Origin: Saposhnikovia divaricata
Taxonomy: Eukaryota; Streptophyta; Magnoliopsida; Apiales; Apiaceae
Reading direction: 5' to 3'
Length of the DNA stretch: 64,000 nt
Assembly: GCA_036435485.1 (NCBI GenBank)
Contig: CM071597.1
Location: 177,984,147-178,048,146 of the forward strand
A program made the translations under genes and the position numbers. Shown piece by piece: positions 11,166 through 20,820 of this stretch. Position 1 is the stretch's first letter. Each line of letters opens with the position of its first letter. The notes below the pieces were generated by a model, which did no database searches, was not told the origin of the DNA, and saw only the letters and a list, made by a program, of their open reading frames with translations.

Positions 11166-11903
11166 TCCTTATATATAATAAGCGTAAGAGGGATCTTATC
11201 CAAATTTTTTGTCTGGTCACTGTACTACCAAAATCATATGATCCGTTGGATTAAAAATAGGCGATCAAGATTAGATCACATTAAAAAGAAAATTATAATC
11301 TAAAAAGGATATAGTTAGAAAAGTTTATATTAGAAGTGAATTTTAAAAAGAAAATTATAATCTAAAAGGATATAATTAAAAAAGATTGTATTAAAATTAA
11401 ATTTTAGAAATAAAATTATAATCTGAAAATGATATAATTAAAAAAGGTTGTATTATAATTAAATTTTATTCATTTATTTATCAATATTAAAAAAATTCAT
11501 ATTTACTATTTGGGCTCTATCTTCAGATCTAGAAATCTGATTTGGATGATTTTACAATCCACACGAACCAATTTAAATTTATTTTAATAACGTAAATTGA
11601 TGAAAAACATATGTATTTGCAATAAAAAACTAAATAACGTAATTTTGGGAAAGTAAATTAAAAATGTAATTTCAGTAAATTCTCTAAAATATATAGTTAA
11701 TCTTATATGTATGTAAATAAATAACAAATAATTATTAAACTTATAAAACGTAAATTATATATTTAAAATAGTATAATATTATATTAAATTTGAAATAAGA
11801 ATAAAACTATTCACATATAATATTAATTCAATGTATAAAAATATAAACATTAAATAATGTATGACTGTTAAAATACGGTTCGTAGCACGGGAAATAACGC
11901 TAG
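11166..11903 (+). mobile_element. Non-autonomous Helitron, 738 bp
   Basis: Starts TCCTTATATATAATAAGC after an A and ends AAATAACGCTAG before a T, the A|TC...CTAG|T arrangement of Helitron insertions. Shortly before the 3' end lies a degenerate GC hairpin (CGTAGCACGGG). The interior is extremely AT-rich, has no ORF and contains an approximately 70-bp motif (AAAATTATAATCTAAAAAGG and relatives) repeated three times. Related sequence appears near 45.1, 48.9 and 51.8 kb. Confidence 0.65.
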
Positions 11904-13187
11904 TTAATAATAAACATTTAAATTATTAATGCTAAAGTAGAAGTCTAACGTTCAAATACCGTCAATAATGAGGGGATATTTGTTGGATTGGATTGGATTG
12001 TTATGTTTGAATGTTTGATTGTTGATGTTTGAAATTCAAACAATAAAGTAAAACAGTGAGCAAGTGAGAAGAAACAATGCAGAAATCTAGGAATAAACAA
12101 AGTAAGATAATGGGTTGAGGGCAAGAGCTTCTGAAAAAAGCTTCTCTCACACGTGCAATGCTAATATATGGGCTGCTGTTGTGAGATGGGTTAGTAACGT
12201 GGCAACATTTGGATAGTGGCAATGACTCTAATTAGGACGAAGAATGAGGGCAAACTAATAATTTGGAGAAAGAACTGTACAAAACAGGCAACAGGCACTA
12301 ATAGAATCCTACCCACCTACAAACCAAAATTAAATACAAACTAGAAACTAAATCGGTCCATTAAAGATTAAAGCAATCCAGTCCACTATAGAATCAAGTA
12401 GCCCATTTTACATATACATACACTTTGTATAAATATATTATATAACAACAGCTTGTCCACCTTTCTCTCTTCCCCTTTCGATCACTGTTTTTATAATTAG
12501 TCCAGACCATTTCTTTTGAGTTTTGATTTGTGTCCTAGATGAAATTAGATGAACATCCAATAACATCTTACTCCATCTATTCCATTTATACTTTCACATA
12601 TCATCGTGTGACAAAAAATCAAATAATGTATATTATATTTTTATCACATTCATATTCAGGTCAAAACATGAATTGATTCCATATTTTTTTTGCGAGCTGT
12701 AGGCCCACAATGAGCAGACATGATATACTAGTCAGTGGCAAGTTAGCAATTATTAGTATGGTCATGAAAGTAGAATTTGTTAAATACTTGTATCCTTGAG
12801 GTGCTATAGATGGCAAATATCTTCACATCGGATGGGATTTACATCCACCCAGAATTTTTATTTTTAAAGCTAGTGCAGAATTAGAATCTAAATATTATTT
12901 GAACTGAACTGAAGTGGGGAGGGAAATCAGAGAGGAGGAATACTGACTAAGTCACATGCATAAATTTTAAGCCTTACTAGTATCGCCATTAAGAACACTC
13001 TTTGCAGAGATCCTATGTTCTGGAGTCACGGAGCCACCACAGTTGCTGCTTTCCTTGTTGCTCTTATCTTTGATATGATTGGAACCAGCCACGAAACTAT
13101 TAAGGTCGTCACTATTCTCTCTGCCAATTGCATTGACTTTGTCATTATTGAGAAATATAATGGTTGTAACCATAGGGATATCTTAAG
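11904..13187. other. Mixed non-coding DNA with LTR-like start
   Basis: At 11981 the sequence GAGGGGATATT|TGTTGGATTGG resembles a polypurine tract and the start of a second copia LTR; TATAAATATATTATA near 12429 could belong to it. No partner LTR is found. The rest shows no coding signal except the short minus-strand frame listed next. Confidence 0.3.
12967..13173 (-). pseudogene. Possible host exon fragment, unrecognised
   Basis: Minus-strand frame of about 55-68 residues rich in Ser, Asn and Lys with normal codon use. It reaches GGCGATACTA|GTAAGG, a good plant splice donor at about 12981, suggesting an internal exon. I do not recognise the protein. It lies at the edge of the locus that the Sirevirus later entered. 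Confidence 0.25.
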
Positions 13188-13334
13188 AGCATCTCTAATA
13201 GGGAGCCAAGAGTGGTGCCACATCCTATGTAGCATGGCATTCTTGGATGTTTCCCTATTGGAGTGGCAAGGGTGCCCATGGGGTGCCAAGAGAAGTGACA
13301 ACTTTTGGCACCCTCTTGGCAGCCCCTCTAAGAG
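13188..13334. mobile_element. Small MITE-like inverted-repeat element
   Basis: The left end (GAGCATCTCTAATAGGGAGCC, with CCAAGAGTGGTGCCA following) and the reverse complement of the right end (AGGGGCTGCCAAGAGGGTGCC) match imperfectly over about 35 bp. Length is about 147 bp. The next sequence (GAGCAAGAACAAGTCCAATG) looks like the start of a second element of the same kind. No clear target duplication. Confidence 0.4.
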
Positions 13335-14062
13335 CAAGAACAAGTCCAATGGTGGTGCTAAAATAAGGATAGCTATTGCTATATTTTGTTACCAAAAAGT
13401 ACTTTTTGCTGCTAAAATGGAACCTATGCTCCAATGCATTGATTCAAAATGGCACCAAATAGATCTATAGACTGGTAATTGTTGCTAAAGTATATTAGTG
13501 TCATGCTGGTATTATGTATACTCGTTAAGCAAAATAAGTAAAATACCACATGAAACTCCTAGGTTTTGATGATGACAATTAGTAAGGCTTTGGCCTTATT
13601 TTCAGATATAAAACAGCATGCCATTTGTACTAACTCTAACCAGGTTTTGCAGGAAATACAGCTTACTGTTTATTCTATCAGTTTAAATCAAACAGCAAGC
13701 CATTTATACAAATGGCGTACCAGTTTCAAAAACAGCGTGCTGATTTCAGTCTGGACAGGTTTGCCGATTATAAAGTTTTCAAGGAACATCAAGTGGAATC
13801 CTTGATAGGGTTAATTGTATAGGTCCTCTGATTATATATGAATATATAAACTCCCATACCTCAATCATACTTGAAGACAAACCAATATTCCTTTTGTTAT
13901 TTTAGAAAAGTAAAGTTTCTACTTTTCATTAATTTAAACATACACTTGTCTTCCACTCAAATACTCACATGATTCATATCACTAACATATGTTTCTTGTC
14001 ATACATATTCTATATACCAACTGCTATACACGTTGTCATCACTTCTTCTTGAAAGCTTCCTT

Positions 14063-14123
14063 CACGTGATTCCTCATCATATCTCTGGCACACTCAGTCC
14101 ATACAACACTTTCAACACACGTG
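14063..14123 (+). promoter_or_regulatory. Two G-boxes (CACGTG) in the LTR promoter
   Basis: CACGTG occurs at 14063-14068 and 14118-14123, about 120-180 bases upstream of the LTR TATA box, and identically in the 3' LTR. In plants this core is bound by bZIP and bHLH factors, so stress- or light-linked expression is a reasonable inference, not shown. Confidence 0.5.
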
Positions 14124-14245
14124 AACATCACTTCTTCAGGCTCCTCTCTTTCGTTGTTCTTCAAACAGAATCTGTTCAAGCAACGGTAACATTTATGTCC
14201 GTTGGAGCTCAAGAAATTAATTTCCACTCTTGGTTTTCATTCGCC

Positions 14246-14254
14246 TATAAAGAG
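14246..14254 (+). promoter_or_regulatory. Sirevirus LTR TATA box
   Basis: TATAAAGAG in a GC-richer context (TTCGCCTATAAAGAG), about 640 bases before the LTR end. It predicts transcription start near 14276 and so a long R/U5. The copy in the 3' LTR is at about 22889. Confidence 0.6.
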
Positions 14255-14888
14255 AACTGATTTCATTCAGTTCAAATGACGATACAGAGCTGAAAACAAA
14301 AGAGCCTTACAGAAATTCAAAGCTTTCATTGCTATATCCTTCAAACCTTTCGAACCCTTTTTCACTCATATATATCTGTATATTCAGAGGGTCATAGGTT
14401 GAGTTGTATCATTCATTTGTATTGTTCAAGTTGTATTGTTTTGTTGCTGTACAAGATTGGCTTCAGGTTTTAAGGTGAGTCGAACTAGACTAGAGAAGTA
14501 TACTTGGGAAGTAGTACTTAGAGGGTTGGTTCAGCACAGGTAAACAGCAAGCCATTTGTAAGCAGCAAGGGTTAAGGGAGATATATTGTTGTATCTTGTA
14601 ATTGAATTATATTTGATCAATAATATATTCTCTTACCAAGTTTAGGTAAGGGACCAGGACGTAGACCATAGGGGATTAGGGGTCGAACCTGGCTAAAAGA
14701 TTGTGTGTCACTTTTACTTACTGTTCTTGCTCTCTCTGCATTGCATTTTAGATACAAACAGCGTGCTGTTTGTGAACTGTGTTTTTACAAACAGCAAGCT
14801 GTTTTCAGTAATTTTCAAAACTGTTCATAAATTCACATTATTAACCATAAACACCTATTCACCCCCCCTCTAGGTGTTGTTTTTCAAT

Positions 14889-14900
14889 TGGTATCAGAGC
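14889..14900 (+). other. Primer binding site (tRNA-Met initiator)
   Basis: TGGTATCAGAGC two bases after the 5' LTR is complementary to the 3' end of plant initiator tRNA-Met, the usual primer for copia reverse transcription. It leaves a 39-base gap to the gag ATG. Confidence 0.95.
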
Positions 14901-14939
14901 GTGGTATACTAACAATTCTGTAACAGGAAAGTATCGATC

Positions 14940-16967
14940 ATGGCAGAACATTATCTTGAAGCAAAAGCCGATTATAGGGCTCCTCTCCTCACTGGATCAG
15001 AAAATTACAATTGGTGGAAATGTAGAATGGAAACATTCTTATCCAAGAGGCCACTGGTGTTAAGAGTTGTACAGAAAGGAGATTATCAATTCCTGGACGA
15101 AAAGAATCAACCGAAAGATGTTGATGATCTCACTATGGATGAAATTATCAAATGCGGTTTTAATGGAGAAGCTAGAAATTCCATAATGAATGCTCTAGAT
15201 CAAGCTGAGTATGACAAAGTCTCCTCCCTAAAAACAGCAAAAGAAATGTGGGATGCTTTGGAAACCTATCATGAAGGATCAAAAACCTTGAGGAAGGTGA
15301 AGCTTAGCAAACTAATGAATGATTTTGGAAACTTCAAGCTCAAGGATAATGAAACTATCAAAGAAGGTCAAGCAAGGTTCCAAGTTACTATAAACTCTTT
15401 AAAGAGACTTGGAAAAGACATTCCACAAGATGAAATTAACATGAAAGTGTTAAGTGTGGTACCATTTATTTATGAAGCAAAGGTCACGGCTTTGGAATCA
15501 TCCTCAACAATCGACACCATGGATCACCTAGCTGTGTTTGCAGAGCTAGAACAATTTGAAAGCAAGATAAGCAAAGGTCAGGCTGAAGATGTTCGGGTTC
15601 CCACAGCCAAAATGAGGAATTTGGCTCTTCACTCTACAAACAGCAAGCCAGAGTCTGCAAACAGCAAGCTGTTTGAATCTGATGAAGAATCTGACGAAGA
15701 AATGGCACTCATCTCACAAAAGATCAAGAGGCTAATTGAAAAGAAAAATAGAATGAAGAAGGAAAGAGGTGAATACTCCAAAAGGAAAGCCAAGGAACAA
15801 ACTTGTTTCGAATGTGGTAAACCAGGCCATTTTAAGAAGGACTGTTTTAAGCTAAAGTCCAAACAGCAAGCTGCTTTCAAGGACAAGAGAAAAGCAAAGG
15901 CTCTACTGACTTGGAGTGATGATGATTCAGACTCCAGTGATGACTCAAGTGAAGATATGGTGAATTTGGCCCTTGTAGGTCTACATGATGAAGAAAGTTC
16001 ACTAGGATCCATAAAAGAAGATTGCGTGGATAGTGATTATTCGAATTCAGAAGATGATGCAAGTGAGGTAAATTCAATATATTCTGATTTAAATTCATCT
16101 CATAATATGCTAGAAGAACTAACCGTGCAGGTACCAAATCATGTTTCCATAATTGAGTTTATGGAACTAAAACATAAGAATAGCAAGCTGGAAAAGAACA
16201 ACAATCAGTTGAAGAAGATGATTGCTGATTTAATGGATGAAAAGAATCCAGAAACAAATCACAATGATCTTATTACTGATTTAAAGGAGAAATTAGTTCA
16301 ATTCGAAGGAGTCAACAAAGTGATTCTACAAAGAAATGAGGTTCTTATGAAAGAACTTAGAAGATTGAAGTCAGAGATTGAAGAAAGGAATGAATGCATA
16401 CAAGCATTCAAGAACACAGAGTCAAACCAAGCCGAATCCTCAAAATCTGTGGAAAAGCGAAAACAGCAAGCTGAACTTATCAATCAGCAAGCTGATTTGA
16501 TTTCCCTTCTGGAAAAAGAGGTCAAGGACCTCCAGAAAGGAATGGAAACTTTTGTACTTGGAGAAGACACCTTAAAGACAATGATGAAGAAGGCAAAAGT
16601 TCCTGTAGTCAGAGAAGGAGTTGGCATGGACATACACAAGAAGCTTGGAGTCCTCAAATATGATGGTAAAAATGGCATACCTTATGATTATGCCATGCCT
16701 TGGAAAACATGCAACAAATGTGGTGGAAAAGGCCATCTGGAAATTCATTGTGTGGTTAAAATCAATGGTAAAGGGAAAACAGCTTACCAGAATGGACCAG
16801 CCAGGCGAAAAACAGCATACCAAACTGCTCCTGACAGAAGACAAACAGCACGCCAACAGTCACCAAAAGTGATCCAAAAATGGATCAAGAAAGCTGAATT
16901 AAATGTGTTATATATTCTTGCTACTAACCAGTTTGGACCCAAACCTATATGGGTACCAAAACATTAA
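14940..16967 (+). CDS. gag: Sirevirus gag polyprotein
   Basis: 675 residues forming the capsid/nucleocapsid precursor. Residues about 15-220 are the copia gag (UBN2-like) domain with NYNWWKCRMETFL near the start. A zinc knuckle CFECGKPGHFKKDC sits near residue 289 after a Lys-rich stretch. A Ser/Asp/Glu-rich acidic region follows (about 320-390), then a long coiled coil (about 410-545), then a second knuckle CNKCGGKGHLEIHC near residue 591. The extra C-terminal coiled coil is the Sirevirus hallmark. It ends WVPKH-TAA. The pol frame is different and opens only 23 bases after this stop. Several codons are built from the repeated AAACAGC motif. Start chosen as the first ATG after the PBS. Confidence 0.96.
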   Translation: MAEHYLEAKADYRAPLLTGSENYNWWKCRMETFLSKRPLVLRVVQKGDYQFLDEKNQPKDVDDLTMDEIIKCGFNGEARNSIMNALDQAEYDKVSSLKTAKEMWDALETYHEGSKTLRKVKLSKLMNDFGNFKLKDNETIKEGQARFQVTINSLKRLGKDIPQDEINMKVLSVVPFIYEAKVTALESSSTIDTMDHLAVFAELEQFESKISKGQAEDVRVPTAKMRNLALHSTNSKPESANSKLFESDEESDEEMALISQKIKRLIEKKNRMKKERGEYSKRKAKEQTCFECGKPGHFKKDCFKLKSKQQAAFKDKRKAKALLTWSDDDSDSSDDSSEDMVNLALVGLHDEESSLGSIKEDCVDSDYSNSEDDASEVNSIYSDLNSSHNMLEELTVQVPNHVSIIEFMELKHKNSKLEKNNNQLKKMIADLMDEKNPETNHNDLITDLKEKLVQFEGVNKVILQRNEVLMKELRRLKSEIEERNECIQAFKNTESNQAESSKSVEKRKQQAELINQQADLISLLEKEVKDLQKGMETFVLGEDTLKTMMKKAKVPVVREGVGMDIHKKLGVLKYDGKNGIPYDYAMPWKTCNKCGGKGHLEIHCVVKINGKGKTAYQNGPARRKTAYQTAPDRRQTARQQSPKVIQKWIKKAELNVLYILATNQFGPKPIWVPKH

Positions 16968-16990
16968 GTTTGTGTTTGTTTGTTTTGTAG

Positions 16991-19900
16991 ATATGTCTTG
17001 CCGCCAAAATAAAGTCGAAACAATGGATCTTGGATAGCGGTTGCACTAGACACATGTGTGGAGACAAGTCTCAGTTCATAAGTCTCAACATGAAGAAAGG
17101 AGGAAGGGTTACAATTGGCAACAATAAAACTCTTCGAATCCTTGGTATTGGTTCGATTGGCAATAGTAATATTTCGATTGATAAAGTTCAATATGTCAAG
17201 GGTCTTTCATATAATTTACTTAGTGTCACTCAATTATTTGATGATGGACATTTTGTTCAATTTGGCATAGATAAAACTATTATTACTATTGGTGCTAACA
17301 AAATCCCACTAGTTGCTAGAAGGGAAGGAAATATATATGTATTAGATTTCGAAATGCAGGAAACAGCATGCTGTTTGGCTGCAATCGACAATGATCCATA
17401 TATATGGCATAGGAGGTTGGGACATGCACACTTGGACTTGATCAATAAACTTTCAAGGAAGAATCTGGTCAGAGGGCTGCCAAAACTGAAATATTCTAAG
17501 ATCGAAGTATGTTCAGCATGCCAATTGGGTAAACAAATTCGAAGCACTCACAAAGCTAAGAAAATGGTATCTACTTCTAAACCCTTAGAGCTTCTGCACT
17601 TAGATTTATTTGGTCCAGAATCTTATAAAAGTATTGGAGGTAAACAATACGGTTTTGTAATTGTAGATGATTATTCTAGATTTACTTGGGTATTGTTCCT
17701 TAGTACTAAAGATTGTGCTTTTGATGAATTTGAGAAACTGATTAAACTACTTGAGAACAAGCATGATGCAAGACTTGTAGGTATTCGAAGTGATAGAGGA
17801 GGTGAATTTGTCAATGACAAATTTATCACATATTGTGAACAAAAGGGAATCTCTCATGAATTTTCTGCTCCAAGGACTCCTCAACAAAATGGAGTGGTGG
17901 AAAGAAAGAATAGGTCACTCCAAGAAACAGCAAGGACTCTACTGCAAGAAAGCAAGCTACCTAGAAGTTTTTGGGCCGAAGCTGTAAATACAGCATGCTA
18001 TTTGTTGAATCGAATCATAATCAGGCCATTATTGGACAAAACTCCTTATCAACTGTTGAGAAACAAGAAGCCAAATATCAGTTACTTCAAGATTTTTGGT
18101 TCAAAGTGTTTTGTCCTCAAAACAATTGGTAAAGATGGTAAATTTGATGCTAAATCCTATGAAGCCATATTTCTTGGTTATTCTTTAACAAGTAGAGCTT
18201 ATAGAATTTATAATATTAATAAACATATTGTTGAAGAATCTATTGATGTTACTTTTCAAGAACCTAACAATGATCTACCAAGAGTTGAGGAAGGATTTGC
18301 AGGTGAAGAAGAAAATGAGCATTCTCAAGTCACTGACAATCAGCAAGCTGGAAGTACAAATCAGCAAGCTGGAAGTGCAAATCAGCAAGCTGGAAGTGAA
18401 AATCAGCAAAATGGCAGTTCAAATCAGCATGCTGAAGATGAAAGTGACACTGAAAGTCAGCAAGCCAAAGAAAATGCAGACATTGACAATCAGCAAGCTG
18501 AAAGTTCAAAACAGCAAGCTGAAGTAGAAGATTCCATTACAAAAATGGCAAAAATGACTTTGGAAGGTCCTAGAGGATCAAGGGCTACTGCAAAATTGCC
18601 TCTATATGATGGAGAAGAACAGTCACCACCATCAAAGATGAGAAAGACAACTCATGAAGAAATAGCTCGACATTCTTTACCAAGGGCGACAAGAACGGTT
18701 AAAAATCATCCACCTGAGTTAGTCATTGGTGATATTACTGATGGAATTACTACAAGAAGAGGGAAGGCAAATTATTGTGCTCATGCAGCCTTCCTAGCTC
18801 GAGAAGAACCCAAAAATATCAATGAAGCATTAGAAGATGATAATTGGATCGTGGCCATGCAAGAAGAATTAAATCAATTTGAAAGATGTGATGTTTGGGA
18901 ACTTGTCAAACCTCCAGAAGATGCTTCTATTATAGGAACAAAATGGGTGTTCAAAAACAAAGTTGATGAATTTGGCACCGTTACTCGAAATAAAGCAAGG
19001 CTTGTAGCTCAAGGCTATAACCAACAAGAAGGCATTGATTTTGATCAAACCTATGCTCCTGTTGCTCGTTTGGAATCAATAAGGATGCTTTTGGCCTATG
19101 CATGTTTCAAGAAGATAAAGCTATATCAAATGGATGTGAAGAGTGCATTCCTAAATGGTGTGCTAGAAGAGGAAGTTTATGTTAAACAACCTCCTGGATT
19201 CGAGCATGATCAATTTCCAAACTACGTATTCAAGCTAAAGAAGGCTCTTTATGGATTAAAACAGGCCCCTAGAGCTTGGTACAAAAGGCTTAGTAAGTAT
19301 CTAATCCAAAATGGATTCATTCGAGGTAAAATCGATCCCACATTATTTATTATGCAAAATGGTAAAGACATTTTAATTGTTCAAATATATGTGGATGATA
19401 TTATCTTTGGAGCTACTAATGAATCAATGTGCAAGTGGTTTTCAAAGTGTATGCATAGTGAGTTCGAAATGAGCATGATGGGTGAGCTCAATTATTTCTT
19501 GGGTCTTCAAATCAAGCAATCTAAAGATAGAATTTTTGTACACCAATCCAAGTATACAAAAAGTCTACTGAAAAGATTTGGTTATGAGGATGTTAAGCCA
19601 AAATCGACTCCTATGGTTCAAAACAGCAAGCTGTTTGCTGATGAAAATGGTAAGGCTGTCGATATAAAAAGGTATCGAGGTATGATTGGTAGCCTACTTT
19701 ACTTAACTGCTTCCAGACCTGACATAATGTATAGTGTTTGTGTTTGTGCAAGGTTTCAATCAAACCCTAGAGAATCTCATTTAAATGCCATTAAAAGAAT
19801 ATTTCGATATCTAAGTGGTACCATTTCTCTTGGTTTGTTTTACCCTATCACAAATACTTTTGATCTTGTTGGGTATAGTGATGCAGATTATGCAGGGTGT

Positions 19901-20329
19901 CTAGTTGATAGAAAGAGCACTAGTGGTGTTTGTACTTTTCTTGGACAAAGTCTAGTTTCATGGCAAAGCAAGAAACAAACCTCGGTTGCTTTATCCACTG
20001 CAGAAGGAGAATATCTAGCAGCTGGGAGCTGTTGTTCTCAATTATTATGGATGATACAAACACTAAGGGACTTTGACATCAAATGTAGAAAAGTTCCAAT
20101 CAACTGTGACAATACTAGCACCATTAGCATTTCTAAAAATCCGGTAAATCATTCAAGAACGAAGCATATTGATGTTCGACACCACTTCTTGAGAGACAAT
20201 GTGGCTAAGGGGAAGATAGAGATGGTCTTTGTACCAACAGAATTCCAACTAGCTGATATCTTCACAAAACCCCTTGCTGAAGAAAGATTCTCAGTCATTC
20301 GAATGCAACTTGGTATGTGCTCTATGTAA
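16991..20329 (+). CDS. pol: Sirevirus pol (PR-INT-RT-RNase H)
   Basis: The frame opens at 16991 after a TAG; no ATG is present at the start. Order: aspartic protease with WILDSGCTRHM (17024 onward), a GAG-pre-integrase zinc region (IWHRRLGHAH ... CSACQLG), and integrase with D at HLDLFGP, D at VDDYSRF and E at NGVVERKNR. Next is a linker with repeated NQQAGS/NQQAES units (18336-18530), then RVT_2 with QMDVKSAFLNG and IYVDDIIFGA, then RNase H with GYSDADYAG, STAEGEY and CDNTSTI. About 1,112 codons from the frame opening, uninterrupted, with all catalytic residues seen. It lies in a different frame from gag with no overlap, so how it is expressed is unclear. Confidence 0.95.
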   Translation: MCLAAKIKSKQWILDSGCTRHMCGDKSQFISLNMKKGGRVTIGNNKTLRILGIGSIGNSNISIDKVQYVKGLSYNLLSVTQLFDDGHFVQFGIDKTIITIGANKIPLVARREGNIYVLDFEMQETACCLAAIDNDPYIWHRRLGHAHLDLINKLSRKNLVRGLPKLKYSKIEVCSACQLGKQIRSTHKAKKMVSTSKPLELLHLDLFGPESYKSIGGKQYGFVIVDDYSRFTWVLFLSTKDCAFDEFEKLIKLLENKHDARLVGIRSDRGGEFVNDKFITYCEQKGISHEFSAPRTPQQNGVVERKNRSLQETARTLLQESKLPRSFWAEAVNTACYLLNRIIIRPLLDKTPYQLLRNKKPNISYFKIFGSKCFVLKTIGKDGKFDAKSYEAIFLGYSLTSRAYRIYNINKHIVEESIDVTFQEPNNDLPRVEEGFAGEEENEHSQVTDNQQAGSTNQQAGSANQQAGSENQQNGSSNQHAEDESDTESQQAKENADIDNQQAESSKQQAEVEDSITKMAKMTLEGPRGSRATAKLPLYDGEEQSPPSKMRKTTHEEIARHSLPRATRTVKNHPPELVIGDITDGITTRRGKANYCAHAAFLAREEPKNINEALEDDNWIVAMQEELNQFERCDVWELVKPPEDASIIGTKWVFKNKVDEFGTVTRNKARLVAQGYNQQEGIDFDQTYAPVARLESIRMLLAYACFKKIKLYQMDVKSAFLNGVLEEEVYVKQPPGFEHDQFPNYVFKLKKALYGLKQAPRAWYKRLSKYLIQNGFIRGKIDPTLFIMQNGKDILIVQIYVDDIIFGATNESMCKWFSKCMHSEFEMSMMGELNYFLGLQIKQSKDRIFVHQSKYTKSLLKRFGYEDVKPKSTPMVQNSKLFADENGKAVDIKRYRGMIGSLLYLTASRPDIMYSVCVCARFQSNPRESHLNAIKRIFRYLSGTISLGLFYPITNTFDLVGYSDADYAGCLVDRKSTSGVCTFLGQSLVSWQSKKQTSVALSTAEGEYLAAGSCCSQLLWMIQTLRDFDIKCRKVPINCDNTSTISISKNPVNHSRTKHIDVRHHFLRDNVAKGKIEMVFVPTEFQLADIFTKPLAEERFSVIRMQLGMCSM
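18336..18530 (+). repeat. NQQA linker repeats inside pol
   Basis: About eight copies of an AATCAGCAAGCTGG-like unit, mostly spaced 18-24 bases and kept in frame, encode repeated N-Q-Q-A-(G/E)-S. The unit is the same AGCAAGCTG core that recurs through the element. It lies between integrase and RT, a region tolerant of length change. Confidence 0.9.
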
Positions 20330-20820
20330 AACAGCGTGCTGGATGACAGGTATTAGGCAAAATGGCTTACCATTTGTCTTAATCACAGGTTACAAATGGC
20401 ATACTATTTGTCAGTTTTCTAGCTAATCACTTAATTGCAAGTAAACGTTTTTATGATATTTTTGTGATTAACATTATTTTAATAAAGTTCATAATTCATG
20501 TCCTGCTGGTTATCAATATATTATGTGTTACATGACTATATGAATTATTTTATGTGATCATGATTTTTTATTTGTATTGTTGCTAAAAAGGTTTATGTGG
20601 AGAATAGTTTAGAGAGACATGCTCCAAATTTTTTTTTAATTACATTAAGTCAAATTGAGCTGATATTTTGTTTTTATTTAATTCTCTAAATTCTCCCCTA
20701 ATGTTTAATCAAAAACAAGAGGAACGGATCATATCCCAATACAAACATTTCAATTAGGGTTTTTCTCTCTCTCACTCTCTCTCTCTCTCTCAAGCGGCGA
20801 TTTATCTCAAGAACAAAATC
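20330..20820 (+). other. Spacer between pol and the third ORF
   Basis: 491 bases without a reading frame. The first 90 bases carry three palindrome variants (AAACAGCGTGCTGG about 20328, AAATGGCTTACCATTTGT about 20360, ACAAATGGCATACTATTTGT about 20392). The last 60 bases hold a CT microsatellite (about 20764-20792) resembling a plant leader or Y-patch just before the ORF3 start. It may contain an internal promoter or splice acceptor; neither can be proven. Confidence 0.6.

Larger units (their letters stand above)
13551..14886 (+). repeat. Sirevirus 5' LTR
   Basis: 1,336 bp, TG...CA. Holds several copies of the AAACAGC(A/G)NGC palindrome (about 13611, 13655, 13690, 13709, 13730, 14542, 14755, 14787), two G-boxes and a TATA box. 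The two about 80-codon ORFs repeated in both LTRs are not genes. Confidence 0.97.

Noticed and set aside
13015..13470. 151-codon plus-strand ORF
   Set aside because: Crosses the MITE-like element and antisense to an exon-like frame; no conserved motif.
13566..14260. ORFs of 79, 75 and 62 codons in the LTR, repeated identically at 22209-22903
   Set aside because: They duplicate only because the LTRs do; no family resemblance and they overlap promoter sequence.
16968..16990. GT...TTTTGTAG between gag and pol as a tiny intron
   Set aside because: 23 bases is too short for a plant spliceosomal intron; kept only as a note on the junction.
18336..18530. Regularly spaced repeats resembling a CRISPR array
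   Set aside because: Eukaryotic retroelement coding sequence; repeats are in-frame codons with no spacers.
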